Positions 45,083-54,239 of a stretch of 64,000 nt of DNA are shown piece after piece (position 1 is the stretch's first letter; every line of letters begins with the position of its first letter). The notes below the pieces were generated by a model. It was not told where the DNA came from. It made no database searches and was given only the letters and a program-made list of their open reading frames with translations. The stretch lies in the NCBI RefSeq assembly GCF_900155865.1, contig NZ_LT707006.1, positions 467,490 to 531,489 of the forward strand, given 5' to 3'. The DNA is from Bacteroides bouchesdurhonensis. GTDB taxonomy: Bacteria > Bacteroidota > Bacteroidia > Bacteroidales > Bacteroidaceae. The translations under genes were made by a program, and so were the position numbers.

Positions 45083-46366
45083 ATGAATATTACGGATTTT
45101 GAAATTATGGCTCCTGTCGGCTCACGTGAATCATTGTCTGCTGCCCTTCAGGCAGGAGCGGATTCTATTTATTTTGGTATAGCAAACCTGAATATGCGTG
45201 CCCGCTCGGCCAATACATTTACCATTGATGATTTGCGCGAGATTGCACAGACTTGTGACGCGCATGGAGTGAAAAGCTATCTGACTGTAAATACGATTAT
45301 TTACGATAACGATATCCCTTTAATGCGTACCATTGTGGACGCAGCAAAGGAAGCAGGAATTTCTGCAGTTATTGCTGCTGATGTGGCAGTGATGAATTAT
45401 GCTTTTCAGATAGGGCAGGAGGTACATCTTTCTACGCAATTGAATATCTCTAATGCGGAAGCATTGAAGTTTTATGCTCAATTTGCAGATGTAGTAGTCT
45501 TGGCTCGTGAATTGAATCTGGAACAGGTAGCCGAAATATACCGTCAGATTCGTGAAGAGAATATCTGTGGTCCGAGCGGAGAACAACTTCGTATCGAGAT
45601 GTTCTGTCATGGCGCACTTTGTATGGCTGTTTCCGGTAAGTGTTACCTGTCATTGCATGAGATGAACCATTCGGCCAATCGTGGTGCTTGTATGCAGGTA
45701 TGCCGTCGTTCTTATACGGTTCGTGATAAAGAAACCGATGTAGAGCTGGATATTGATAATGAATATATCATGTCGCCGAAAGACTTGAAGACCATTCACT
45801 TCATGAACAAGATGATGGATGCAGGTGTACGAGTGTTCAAGATAGAAGGTCGTGCTCGCGGTCCTGAATATGTGCGTACAGTTGTAGAATGCTATAAGGA
45901 AGCGATCAAGTCATACGTGGAAGGAACCTTTACCGATGAGAAAATTGCTGCTTGGGACGAACGTCTGAAAACGGTTTTCAATCGTGGTTTCTGGGATGGA
46001 TATTATCTGGGACAACGTTTGGGTGAATGGACTCGGAATTATGGTTCGGCTGCTACAGAACGTAAGATCTATGTAGGTAAAGGAGTCAAATATTTCTCTA
46101 ATATCGGTGTCTCTGAATTTTTGGTGGAGGCTGCCGAAGTCAGTGTCGGTGATAAACTGTTGATTACAGGTCCAACTACTGGTGCTCTGTTTATGACTTT
46201 AGATGAAGCACGTGTAGACTTGGAACCGGTGCAAACCGTAAAAAAGGGTGAACACTTCTCTATGAAGTCTGACCGCATACGTCCTAATGACAAACTGTAT
46301 AAGTTGGTATCGACCGAAGAACTGAAGAAATTTAAAGGGATCGATATCGAACAGAAGAGAGGATAA
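45083..46366 (+). CDS. U32-family peptidase / RNA-hydroxylation protein (TrhP/RlhA-like)
   Basis: 427 residues from Met 45083; the frame is open earlier but the family begins with FEIMAPVGSRESLSAALQAG. The U32 core shows MFCHGALCMAVSGKCYLS, then a Cys-rich block NRGACMQVCRRSYTV, which together hold the four Cys of the iron-sulfur site. RARGPEYVRTVVECYKEAI follows. Although named peptidases, several members modify RNA (5-hydroxyuridine in tRNA, 5-hydroxycytidine in rRNA). Which activity this has is not decided by sequence. It heads a three-gene operon, 4 bases before the thioesterase. Confidence 0.9.
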   Translation: MNITDFEIMAPVGSRESLSAALQAGADSIYFGIANLNMRARSANTFTIDDLREIAQTCDAHGVKSYLTVNTIIYDNDIPLMRTIVDAAKEAGISAVIAADVAVMNYAFQIGQEVHLSTQLNISNAEALKFYAQFADVVVLARELNLEQVAEIYRQIREENICGPSGEQLRIEMFCHGALCMAVSGKCYLSLHEMNHSANRGACMQVCRRSYTVRDKETDVELDIDNEYIMSPKDLKTIHFMNKMMDAGVRVFKIEGRARGPEYVRTVVECYKEAIKSYVEGTFTDEKIAAWDERLKTVFNRGFWDGYYLGQRLGEWTRNYGSAATERKIYVGKGVKYFSNIGVSEFLVEAAEVSVGDKLLITGPTTGALFMTLDEARVDLEPVQTVKKGEHFSMKSDRIRPNDKLYKLVSTEELKKFKGIDIEQKRG

Positions 46367-46370
46367 AGTC

Positions 46371-46778
46371 ATGAATCAGTATATATATGAGTTGGAAATG
46401 AAGGTTCGCGACTATGAATGTGACCTTCAGGGTATTGTTAATAATGCCAATTATCAACACTATCTGGAACATACCCGTCATGAGTTTTTGACTTCGGTAG
46501 GTGTTAGTTTCGCTGCTCTCCATGAACAGGGAGTCGATCCGGTAGTGGCACGCATCAATATGGCTTTCAAGACTCCATTGAAAAGTGGGGATGAATTTAT
46601 CTCGAAGCTATCTATGAAAAAGGAAGGTATCAAGTATGTATTTTATCAGGATATTTTCCGGAAAAGTGATAATAAAGTAGTAGTGAAATCCACTGTTGAA
46701 ACGGTATGTGTGGTAAACGGACGTTTGAGTGACAGCGAATTATTCGACAATGTCTTTGCACCATACCTAAATGACTGA
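46371..46778 (+). CDS. Hotdog-fold acyl-CoA thioesterase (4HBT type)
   Basis: 135 residues. MKVRDYECDLQGIVNNANYQHYLEHTRHEFL is the 4HBT start, with the catalytic Asp in D-x-x-G-x-V-x-N and the hotdog helix after it. The YbgC/FcbC-like layout points to hydrolysis of acyl- or hydroxyacyl-CoA. The physiological substrate is unknown. It lies 4 bases after the U32 gene and overlaps dprA by 8. Confidence 0.9.
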   Translation: MNQYIYELEMKVRDYECDLQGIVNNANYQHYLEHTRHEFLTSVGVSFAALHEQGVDPVVARINMAFKTPLKSGDEFISKLSMKKEGIKYVFYQDIFRKSDNKVVVKSTVETVCVVNGRLSDSELFDNVFAPYLND

Positions 46779-47892
46779 TAACGAAGAAGAACAGATTTAT
46801 AGCATTGCTTTGACTATGGTGCCCGGTATCGGGCATATAGGGGCAAAGCGTTTGATCGATGGCATGAAAAGTGCCACTGATGTATTTCGTTTCCGTAAAG
46901 ATCTTCCCGATCGATTACCGGATGTTAATGAACGTATCATAAAAGCCTTGGACTGCCCGCAAGCTATTGCACGTGCCGAACAAGAGCTGGAATTTATTCA
47001 AAAGAATCGTATCCGTTGTCTGACGTTTATGGATGAAAACTATCCTTCCCGTCTTCGGGAATGTGAGGATGCTCCTATCGTTCTTTTCTTTAAAGGTAAC
47101 GCTGATTTAAATTCACTGCACATTATAAATATGGTGGGTACGCGCAATGCTACTGAATATGGTACTCAAATTTGTGCTACCTTGCTACGGGATTTGAAAG
47201 CTCTTTGTCCGGATGTATTGGTGGTTAGCGGACTGGCTTATGGGATTGATATTCATGCTCATCGGGAAGCTCTCGCAAATGAATTGTCTACAGTCGGTGT
47301 TCTTGCTCATGGATTGGATCGTATTTATCCTTATGTACATCGGAAAACCGCTATTGACATGCTTGATAACGGAGGACTTCTGACTGAGTTTGTCTCCGGA
47401 ACAAATCCGGATCGTCATAATTTTGTGAGTCGTAACCGTATTGTTGCCGGAATGTGTGATGCTACTATTGTTATTGAGTCTGCAGAGAAAGGAGGTTCTT
47501 TAATCACAGCCGAACTTGCCGAGGGATATAACCGGGATTGTTTTGCTTTTCCGGGTCGTATCAGCGATGAGTATTCTAAGGGATGTAATCAGTTACTTCG
47601 TGATAATAAGGCTTCTCTGCTTCTTTCTGCCGAGGACTTGGTTAAAGCAATGGGCTGGAATAGTGATTCTCATTCAGTAAAAGTAGAAAGTGTTCAACGT
47701 AGTCTTTTCCTTGATTTATCCGTTGAAGAACAAAAGATAGTTAACCTTTTGGAAAAGCAGGGTGATTTGCAGATCAATGCTTTAGTGGTAGGGACGGACA
47801 TTCCTGTCCATAAGATGAGTGGCCTTCTTTTTGAGTTGGAGATGAAAGGAGTGATTCGTGTATTGGCTGGAGGGATGTATCAGTTATTGTAA
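46771..47892 (+). CDS. dprA: DNA-processing protein A
   Basis: 373 residues. DprA loads RecA onto incoming single-stranded DNA in transformation and is kept in many bacteria not known to be competent. An N-terminal helix-hairpin-helix-like region (MVPGIGHIGAKRLI) precedes the Rossmann fold: VGTRNATEYG, VSGLAYGIDIHAHREAL, TEFVSGTNPDRHNFVSRNRIVAGM. The C-terminal winged helix (EEQKIVNLLEKQGDLQINAL) is also present. It is the last gene of the operon. Confidence 0.94.
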   Translation: MTDNEEEQIYSIALTMVPGIGHIGAKRLIDGMKSATDVFRFRKDLPDRLPDVNERIIKALDCPQAIARAEQELEFIQKNRIRCLTFMDENYPSRLRECEDAPIVLFFKGNADLNSLHIINMVGTRNATEYGTQICATLLRDLKALCPDVLVVSGLAYGIDIHAHREALANELSTVGVLAHGLDRIYPYVHRKTAIDMLDNGGLLTEFVSGTNPDRHNFVSRNRIVAGMCDATIVIESAEKGGSLITAELAEGYNRDCFAFPGRISDEYSKGCNQLLRDNKASLLLSAEDLVKAMGWNSDSHSVKVESVQRSLFLDLSVEEQKIVNLLEKQGDLQINALVVGTDIPVHKMSGLLFELEMKGVIRVLAGGMYQLL

Positions 47893-47905
47893 CTTTAATT
47901 ATTAA

Positions 47906-48115
47906 TCTGACATATTTAACAATGATGGTTTATATACTTTTCTGAAGGTGGATGAATTGAAGCATTGTATCTTTGATGAGCAGGGGTTGGATGCCTATGT
48001 TGCACGTATGAAACAAATGAATGTAGCGGAAGCTGACATGATTTCTATGGTAGACTATAAAGGACACTTGTTGCAAATAGCAAATAAACTAAGAAAGCCA
48101 ATAGAGAAAAGTTGA
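47906..48115 (+). pseudogene. Coding-like fragment, C-terminal part of an unknown gene
   Basis: Seventy open codons run from just after a TAA at 47903 to TGA at 48113. They read FNNDGLYTFLKVDELKHCIF, then DEQGLDAYVARMKQMNVAEA, ending LRKPIEKS. The composition is that of a real helical protein, but there is no good start: only a GTG at 47948 or an ATG at 48008 (35 codons). I take it as the remains of a longer gene whose front is lost, or as a small gene with an unusual start. No family recognised. Confidence 0.35.
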
Positions 48116-48126
48116 TAGACTGGCAT

Positions 48127-48151
48127 AAAAAAAGGAGCAACGCTTTGCTCC
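48127..48151 (-). terminator. Intrinsic terminator on the minus strand
   Basis: GGAGCAA-AGCG-TTGCTCC on the minus strand (48151-48134) is followed by seven T (48133-48127). It ends transcripts coming from the right, where only a gene remnant (48281-48487) is left. It implies that a functional minus-strand gene once stood there. Confidence 0.75.
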
Positions 48152-48280
48152 AACCTTTGTTAACCTTAAATCTAATACTATGAAAAAAATCACATGACAA
48201 ATGTATGTCTTTATGACTATACATCCAAATAAATTGCGCGTATTTGTTTCTCTTTTGATTTCTTTCACTGTTTTTCACTG

Positions 48281-48487
48281 TTAGCGTACACGGAAATAGG
48301 CTAGGTAGGTTTCCGTAATCAAAGAACCTATATAATATACGGTACCATTTGCTTCATAATCAATCAATGAAGAAGGATTATGAGAGCAAAATTTGTTTAA
48401 TACTAAAATATCTTTGAAAAATATTGGGACTTTATAAACTTTATAGTTATTTTTACTCAAATTTCCTTTGTTATCGGTTTGACAGTA
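48281..48487 (-). pseudogene. C-terminal remnant of an unknown minus-strand gene
   Basis: About 69 codons are open down to TAA at 48283-48281. They read NYKVYKVPIFFKDILVLNKF, then SSLIDYEANGTVYYIGSL and ITETYLAYFRVR. The alternating pattern suggests a beta-rich protein. In-frame stops lie just upstream of 48487 and no start is available. The intrinsic terminator 130 bases downstream fits its strand. The 48552 gene begins 64 bases away in the opposite direction, where the front of this gene would have been. Confidence 0.4.
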
Positions 48488-48551
48488 TTAAAATTATATG
48501 AATCTTTTGATATCATCCTGTTTTAACAATTAAATATTTAATAGTACACTT

Positions 48552-49457
48552 ATGAAAATAAATTCTTTTCTGCTGATCTTATTATTTATATTAATCTCCT
48601 CTGTTACTTCTTCCGGTCAAGCTAAGGAGAAAGCAAAATATGTTATTTTTATTGGTTTGGATGGTTGGGGAGCTTATAGTGTACCAAAAGCTGATATGCC
48701 TGTTGTTAAGCAGATGATGGCGGATGGATGTTATACGCTAAAGAAACGTACCGCACTTCCTTCTTCGAGTGCGATCAATTGGGCCTCAATGTTTATGGGA
48801 GCAGGTCCGGAATTACATGGATATACGCAATGGGGTTCACGTACACCGGAACTTCCTTCGCGTGTAGTGAACGAACATGGAATTTTCCCTACTATTTTTC
48901 AGTTATTGAGGGAGGCTCGTCCGGATGCAGAAATAGGTTGTCTATATGAGTGGGAAGGGATTAAATATTTGGTAGATACACTGGCTTTGAACCATCATGC
49001 TTTATCACCTGATTATACAGAAAACCCGGAGGTCCTGTGCCGTATGGCAGAAAGTTATATCAAAGAAAAGAAACCTACATTGCTTGCCGTTTGTTTTGAT
49101 AATCCCGATCATGTAGGACATGGAGCGGGACACGATACACCTGCCTATTATGCTAAACTAAAAGAATTGGATACATATATCGGCCGGATTGTCAGTGCTG
49201 TGGAAGAGGCTGGAATGCTGAAACAAACAATCTTTATTATAACTTCCGATCATGGTGGAATCAATAAAGGACATGGTGGAATTACTATGCAAGAGATGGA
49301 AACTCCCTTTATTATTTCCGGTAAGAATATAAAGTCGGGTGGTGAATTTTCGGAAAGCATGATGCAGTATGATGTTGCTTCCACTATTGCATCTATTTTC
49401 GGATTGAAACAACCGCAAGTATGGATTGGACGGCCGATGAAGCAAGTGTTTAAGTAG
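48552..49457 (+). CDS. Type I phosphodiesterase / nucleotide pyrophosphatase-like protein, secreted
   Basis: 301 residues with signal peptide (MKINSFLLILLFILISSVTSSGQ). The alkaline-phosphatase-superfamily metal site is visible: FIGLDGWG (first Asp), TALPSSSAINWASMFMG with the nucleophile (Ser in place of the usual Thr, ~residue 71), NPDHVGHGAGHDTPAY (Asp, His) and TSDHGGINKGHGG (Asp, His, His). It should hydrolyse a phosphodiester or phosphonate in the periplasm. The substrate is unknown. Single gene; a 23-bp repeat array follows it. Confidence 0.9.
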   Translation: MKINSFLLILLFILISSVTSSGQAKEKAKYVIFIGLDGWGAYSVPKADMPVVKQMMADGCYTLKKRTALPSSSAINWASMFMGAGPELHGYTQWGSRTPELPSRVVNEHGIFPTIFQLLREARPDAEIGCLYEWEGIKYLVDTLALNHHALSPDYTENPEVLCRMAESYIKEKKPTLLAVCFDNPDHVGHGAGHDTPAYYAKLKELDTYIGRIVSAVEEAGMLKQTIFIITSDHGGINKGHGGITMQEMETPFIISGKNIKSGGEFSESMMQYDVASTIASIFGLKQPQVWIGRPMKQVFK

Positions 49458-49540
49458 TATATGCTATTTTGGGCAGGCTACTAAGCTACATTTGTTTTCC
49501 AGTAATGAAATTCTTTTTTTGTAGTAGTGGAAGTTTGTAC

Positions 49541-49632
49541 GACACCCGGGTCTCAAGCAGTTCGACACCCGGGTGTTGAACATGTCGAGACCCGGGTCTG
49601 AGTATGTATGACACCCGGGTGTCGAACAAGAT
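49541..49632. repeat. Four tandem 23-bp units, each with a CCCGGG-centred palindrome
   Basis: CCCGGG hexamers lie at 49545, 49568, 49591 and 49614, exactly 23 bp apart. Each unit begins GA(C/G)ACCCGGGT and keeps a ~12-14 bp palindrome (the fourth, GACACCCGGGTGTC, is perfect), while the remaining ten bases vary. It lies 80 bases past the phosphodiesterase gene, in an otherwise AT-rich gap. The strict phasing (about two helical turns) fits multimeric protein binding; a string of hairpins in RNA is the alternative. Confidence 0.8.
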
Positions 49633-49839
49633 TTGGCTACTAACAAAAAAAGAGAGGAATATAGGGCAATTAAAATTGGGTAACTGTAAAATTGGGATTC
49701 GATGACATACATGCTCTAAGATAACGATTTTAGAAAGCGCATTTTCAGACACTCTCTGACGGTTTATTGTATGCATTCGTGTAAGATATGTACGCTATTC
49801 AAACCATAAGTAGTGTACTGACTCGCTTCATATTTATAT

Positions 49840-50263
49840 TCAATCAAATACCTCCGGATAATAAGAGCAGATCACCTCTTTTTGTATATCTGTTAGCTGA
49901 TCGACACAAACAGGTTCATCTTGCTGACGAGTCCGTTTTTGATTTATCTCTCCATATAGTGTCCAATTGCGTGTAGACCCGAATACGGGCTCCTCTACTT
50001 TTACATCGTAGCGGGTAAAGTCAATCCTTTGCTCCGGGAAAACCTTTCTCAACAGCATTACGAAACTGAACGACTCTTTCCGGGGTATGCCATTCACGCT
50101 CATCAACCCCTACGTTCTTGTCTCTTGTCACCTCTATTTGGTTAACACGAATGACTGTATTTATAGTTAAAAAACGATTCCCCTGTAACTCCAATGCTGA
50201 GTTCGTGCAACTAGTTATCACTAATCCCAAGAACCAGCTGCAACCAATCTTCCAATACTTCAT
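49840..50263 (-). pseudogene. Lipoprotein gene with a frameshift (possible DUF3863-type start)
   Basis: A lipoprotein signal (MKYWKIGCSWFLGLVITSCTN, lipobox ITSC) starts at 50263. It reads through TVIRVNQIEVTRDKNVGVDE and VVQFRNAVEKGFPGAKD to a TGA. The neighbouring frame continues at that point with RIDFTRYDVKVEEPVFGSTR and runs to 49840 (SYYPEVFD). A one-base shift near 50025 therefore separates the halves. The front resembles Bacteroides lipoproteins of the DUF3863 kind, which are several hundred residues longer, so a large internal deletion is also likely. Not functional as it stands. Confidence 0.55.
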
Positions 50264-50329
50264 TTATTCTTATATTAATAATTTATATTCCTGTCAATGA
50301 TCTCACAACAAACGATTAGGATTACCTTT

Positions 50330-52306
50330 TTACCATCTATCGGTCCGGAAAGAAGAGATCGGCAAACCGGATGTACTAAACAAATTACAAATCGGCGAAT
50401 CTGCCCACCCGTAACGTACTGCAGCAGGAAGACTGACCTGCGCTGAGTAGACAATAATCTCATCACCATCAAAATGTGCCTCTGCCGGATAAAATTGATG
50501 ATCGGTACCGGCAATCGCAAATCCTTTTAATGAAGCTTCCTTCCGGAATCCATTTCCTAAATCTTTAAATCGAATACGAATGGTGTTTCCTTCTATTCGA
50601 TAAGTGTCATATACAGGGGCAGACGCGTCTTTGATCTGTTTGTTATAAGTATCTCTTAATGCCAACAATGCCAAACGCCGTCCGACCTCCTGCTTGTTCT
50701 TAGGATGGATGTCTTTGTCATCTCCAATATCGGTGGTTATTGCCATACCCGTATTAGACAATGCTAATGCGGCACTTTGCGCTTCTCGCACATAAGGCCA
50801 TTTAGCATTCACGTCAATGAGAGATGCTTCTCTGAAAGCGGCAAGTTGCACAAAGTAAAACGGTAATGCCTGATTATTCCATTTCTGCCGCCAATCATTG
50901 ATTAATGCCTGAAATAGATCTGTATATTCATAAGCGCGCCCCTCGTTGCCTTCTCCCTGATACCAGATAAATCCTTTTATGGGGAAATTGATGAAAGGAT
51001 GCACCATGGCATTGTAAAGAACACCTGGAGTCAGAGGTGTAATTTGCGGTTTGGAAGCATAAAACGCCTGTAACTCCTGTCCGCTTGCCCCGACATTGTA
51101 TTTCCATTCTCCGGCCAATGCTGCTATCCGTTTCTTTCCATAACGGATATCCAGACTTTCAGGTACACCTGCGAAACCGCCTTCACCTCCAGTATCCAAA
51201 ACCCGTATAGCGATAAGATTAGTCCCACTTTCCACCAATTCGCCCGGTACGGCATATCGTCGTTCCTTATCTACTCCTGTGGTCGATCCGATCTCCGTTC
51301 CATTGAAATAAACAACATTATCATCATCTATCCTTGACAAAGAAAGTTCCAGTGTTTTTCCCTGATAAGCGGACGGAATCCGGATCTCCTTTCTGAACCA
51401 TACCAATCCGTCAAATCCTTCCAATCCCTGTGTCTCCCAATATCCGGGCACATTCATGCTTTTCCACTGATTGTCGTTATAGTCTGTAGTTGCCCACACT
51501 GCTTTTCCGTCTTTCATTCCCTTATCCAGCGGTGAAAGGTTATCCATCCACTTACGATATTCTTGTTGGAAAATCTCATTTGTATTCTTTTTCCCGTCAG
51601 ACATTGCCGACATCTTCTCGGCATAGGTTCGGTAATTGTTAACTTTCTTCAGCCCCTCATAGCTAACCCATGGTTCTGCCGGAGTTCCTCCCCAAGAACT
51701 ATGTACCAATCCAATAGGGATCTTCAGCTCTTCCCACAGTTTACGTGCGAAGAAGTAGGCGGTTGCCGAAAATCCGGGAATAGAAGCCGGTGTACATTCC
51801 TCCCATCCAAAATCGATACCAGCATCCGTTTGTGGAACAAAATCCACGGCATGTCTTACTTGAAGTAGTCGGATAGAGGGGAAATCAGCATTGGCTATCT
51901 CCTGCTGATAATTCATAATCTTTCCCCAACCGTCCAGCGGCATTTCCATATTAGACTGTCCGGAGCAGAACCAGACTTCACCTATCAAGATATTTTTCAA
52001 TACCAGTTTCGTACCGTCCGAGAAGGTAAGCTCGTAAGGTCCTCCCGCTTTGGGTGTCTGCACATTCAAACTCCATTCTCCTTGTTCATCAGAACGAGTC
52101 TCATATTTCTTGCCGTCCCATCCTGTACACACACTTACTTGCTTCAGCGGGGAAGCAGTTCCGTATAACTTTACGGTCGCCTGCTGTTGAAGCACCATAT
52201 TGTCGGTAAAGAAGGAGGGAAGCGTAATTTTCGCTTCCGCTGACATCAAAGCCAAACCACAGGCAACCGTAACAAATGTTCTTCTAAATAAGCCTTTAGA
52301 TCTCAT
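50330..52306 (-). CDS. Sialate O-acetylesterase-like SGNH esterase, secreted
   Basis: 658 residues with signal peptide (MRSKGLFRRTFVTVACGLALMSAEA). An N-terminal beta domain (IGEVWFCSGQSNMEMPL holds the nucleophile Ser ~117) is interrupted by a jelly-roll insert (about residues 290-390). The second half has IWYQGEGNEGRAYEY and ends with DIGDDKDIHPKNKQEVG, the Asp/His of the triad (~530). It removes acetyl groups from sialic acid or from acetylated plant and host glycans. It is the last gene of the PUL on this strand, 18 bases after the DUF4998 gene. Confidence 0.93.
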   Translation of the reverse strand: MRSKGLFRRTFVTVACGLALMSAEAKITLPSFFTDNMVLQQQATVKLYGTASPLKQVSVCTGWDGKKYETRSDEQGEWSLNVQTPKAGGPYELTFSDGTKLVLKNILIGEVWFCSGQSNMEMPLDGWGKIMNYQQEIANADFPSIRLLQVRHAVDFVPQTDAGIDFGWEECTPASIPGFSATAYFFARKLWEELKIPIGLVHSSWGGTPAEPWVSYEGLKKVNNYRTYAEKMSAMSDGKKNTNEIFQQEYRKWMDNLSPLDKGMKDGKAVWATTDYNDNQWKSMNVPGYWETQGLEGFDGLVWFRKEIRIPSAYQGKTLELSLSRIDDDNVVYFNGTEIGSTTGVDKERRYAVPGELVESGTNLIAIRVLDTGGEGGFAGVPESLDIRYGKKRIAALAGEWKYNVGASGQELQAFYASKPQITPLTPGVLYNAMVHPFINFPIKGFIWYQGEGNEGRAYEYTDLFQALINDWRQKWNNQALPFYFVQLAAFREASLIDVNAKWPYVREAQSAALALSNTGMAITTDIGDDKDIHPKNKQEVGRRLALLALRDTYNKQIKDASAPVYDTYRIEGNTIRIRFKDLGNGFRKEASLKGFAIAGTDHQFYPAEAHFDGDEIIVYSAQVSLPAAVRYGWADSPICNLFSTSGLPISSFRTDRW

Positions 52307-52324
52307 ATTTTATCAGTCCTTTAG

Positions 52325-52996
52325 TTATTCAAAATTTTCATATTTTGGTGGGAGTGAAATATATTCCAAAGCGTCTTTATTCGGCTTCACACAAGTCGTA
52401 ATCTTCAGTTGCGTATCAGGCTGAATATCGGGAATCTCTGTCTGCATGGTAAAAGCAGGTACTACGACTGTCTGTTTATCACCATCCCGATTCGTATACT
52501 CCAACAATACTTGCATGAGTGTAGGAATCTCATTCCACATTAAGATAAAACCTCCCTCTCCATTCGAGGCATAAGTATACGCCACCGGATTTTGAGCCGC
52601 GATAAACTTATCACCATACACATTGGCCTGTAAGGTTGTAACGATGGAGCGATTGTTGTTCTTGTCCACTGTATACACATCAAACACGTATAAGTCTTCT
52701 TCCAAATCCTCCAACAATATTTCCAATACATCCGTCTTCGCATATCCTTCCAAACTTTGTGTATATTGCTGGTCATCCCATTTTATGATTATGTCAGTAG
52801 CCGTTTCCGCATAATAAAGAAATCCTTCAAACTGTATTTTATGTAATCCCTCATGCACTTTTAATGAGTCAATCTTACCGACATAATTAATCTCTCCATC
52901 TCCCTGAAATTTCTCAAATGTCCCTACCAGGTCTGTACAAGAGAGTAATGTGACGAATACACACAGTAAAACGATCATATATCTTATTCTTTTCAT
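52325..52996 (-). CDS. DUF4998-type surface lipoprotein of the PUL
   Basis: 223 residues with a lipoprotein signal (lipobox TLLSC, residues 16-20). The mature part shows two fibronectin-like repeats: YVGKIDSLKVHEGLHKIQFEG and AQNPVAYTYASNGEGGFILMW. This matches the DUF4998 proteins encoded after SusD in many Bacteroides PULs, which probably bind glycan at the cell surface. Not an enzyme by any visible motif. It lies 18 bases after the DUF5000-type gene. Confidence 0.82.
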   Translation of the reverse strand: MKRIRYMIVLLCVFVTLLSCTDLVGTFEKFQGDGEINYVGKIDSLKVHEGLHKIQFEGFLYYAETATDIIIKWDDQQYTQSLEGYAKTDVLEILLEDLEEDLYVFDVYTVDKNNNRSIVTTLQANVYGDKFIAAQNPVAYTYASNGEGGFILMWNEIPTLMQVLLEYTNRDGDKQTVVVPAFTMQTEIPDIQPDTQLKITTCVKPNKDALEYISLPPKYENFE

Positions 52997-53014
52997 TTTA
53001 TCTATATTTTAAAA

Positions 53015-54220
53015 TTACTTTATATCTTTATCTGCATATTGTCCCCAGAATTTCATCTCAGTAATACGCGAACATTCCATTCCCGACCACGAGGATAAGG
53101 AAATAAAACGTACATAACGCACTGGCTTCATCAATTCGTTATCAAACAAGAACTCATGCCCCTGCTGAGCCACTAGAATATCCTCTGCCGTATTAGGATC
53201 GGTAAACTCTCCTCCCGACGGCTTTTCCAGATGACCATCCATCAATAATTCATAGTTTTCTTCTTTAAAAGGATCCAATCCCTCAGGACAACCATATACT
53301 GCAAAATGACGGGGGCAACCATGTTTATAGAAGTCATCCTGAACCAGACGTTGCCATATTTTCATACGACTTAACATCACGGTAGCACCCATATCAATAG
53401 TAGTAGGGTGCGGAAATGCTTGAGGGTAATCCGTATGAGCAAAATCCATAGAGCCGTAATTATCATTAAAGAAGCAACTCCAGTTGCCGCCGAAGAAGGT
53501 CCAACGGACATCACCGGGAATAAACATTTCTTTAAATCTGGTGGCGTCAAGCAATTCTTCTTCTAATGGCGTCAGTTCAAATTCATAAGGTTCCGATTCA
53601 TTTTCCCAACGGTCTTTCACCTTAACTACAAATTTGGAGGGTAAAGGTGACAACCCTCTGACAGCAAGAGGACCCTCTTTCTGCTCCGTATAATAGACGT
53701 CGTACAAGCTCTGTCCTTCCGTTTCGGTATTCTCATAATAAACCATGACAGAAATGGCGTCTTTACCCTCATTCTTAAAATCCAGACTGAAACCGCCCCA
53801 ATCTACTATCGCCCTCAATGATTCCCGTATATTTACCACAGGAGGCGTATTTGGAACAAAAGCTATTTTTATTCCTTTGGATACATTCTCCGAACGGTCT
53901 ACAGCATAAACCGTCACTTCATGCTCATCCGTATCTCCTATGCCCTCAATCTTTAACGAATCCACATATTTAGAGGAGCGGACTTCACGTGTCTCTCCTT
54001 TCTTAGTCTGGAATAAGGCTTTTACATAGGACAAGTCCGAGTCGTCCGGAACCTGATATTTTATCACAGCTCCACCCGAAATACTTTTTATCACAACTCC
54101 CGATATGTCTTGCGGCGGGGTCTGATCATCATATCCATAAGGAGCCCGTACTTCATCTTCTTTGCAAGACAACAATAATGTACATATAATGACATTCAAC
54201 CATATTAGTTTTGTTTTCAT
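53015..54220 (-). CDS. DUF4959/DUF5126/DUF5000 surface lipoprotein of the PUL
   Basis: 401 residues with a lipoprotein signal (lipobox LLLSC). Three segments follow one another: a fibronectin-like start (PQDISGVVIKSISGGAVIKY), a middle domain (PPVVNIRESLRAIVDWGGFSLDFKN), and a discoidin-like C-terminal domain (NWSCFFNDNYGSMDFAHTDYPQAFPHPTTIDMGA..., DDFYKHGCPRHFAVYG). This order is standard for the surface glycan-binding proteins encoded next to SusD. It lies 19 bases after SusD. Confidence 0.86.
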   Translation of the reverse strand: MKTKLIWLNVIICTLLLSCKEDEVRAPYGYDDQTPPQDISGVVIKSISGGAVIKYQVPDDSDLSYVKALFQTKKGETREVRSSKYVDSLKIEGIGDTDEHEVTVYAVDRSENVSKGIKIAFVPNTPPVVNIRESLRAIVDWGGFSLDFKNEGKDAISVMVYYENTETEGQSLYDVYYTEQKEGPLAVRGLSPLPSKFVVKVKDRWENESEPYEFELTPLEEELLDATRFKEMFIPGDVRWTFFGGNWSCFFNDNYGSMDFAHTDYPQAFPHPTTIDMGATVMLSRMKIWQRLVQDDFYKHGCPRHFAVYGCPEGLDPFKEENYELLMDGHLEKPSGGEFTDPNTAEDILVAQQGHEFLFDNELMKPVRYVRFISLSSWSGMECSRITEMKFWGQYADKDIK

Positions 54221-54239
54221 ATCCTTTCACTATTTAATA

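Noticed and set aside
48180..48197. Five-residue leader-like frame ATGAAAAAAATCACATGA after the terminator
   Set aside because: It could be an attenuator leader, but no gene follows at a suitable distance on the plus strand (the next start is 350 bases away).
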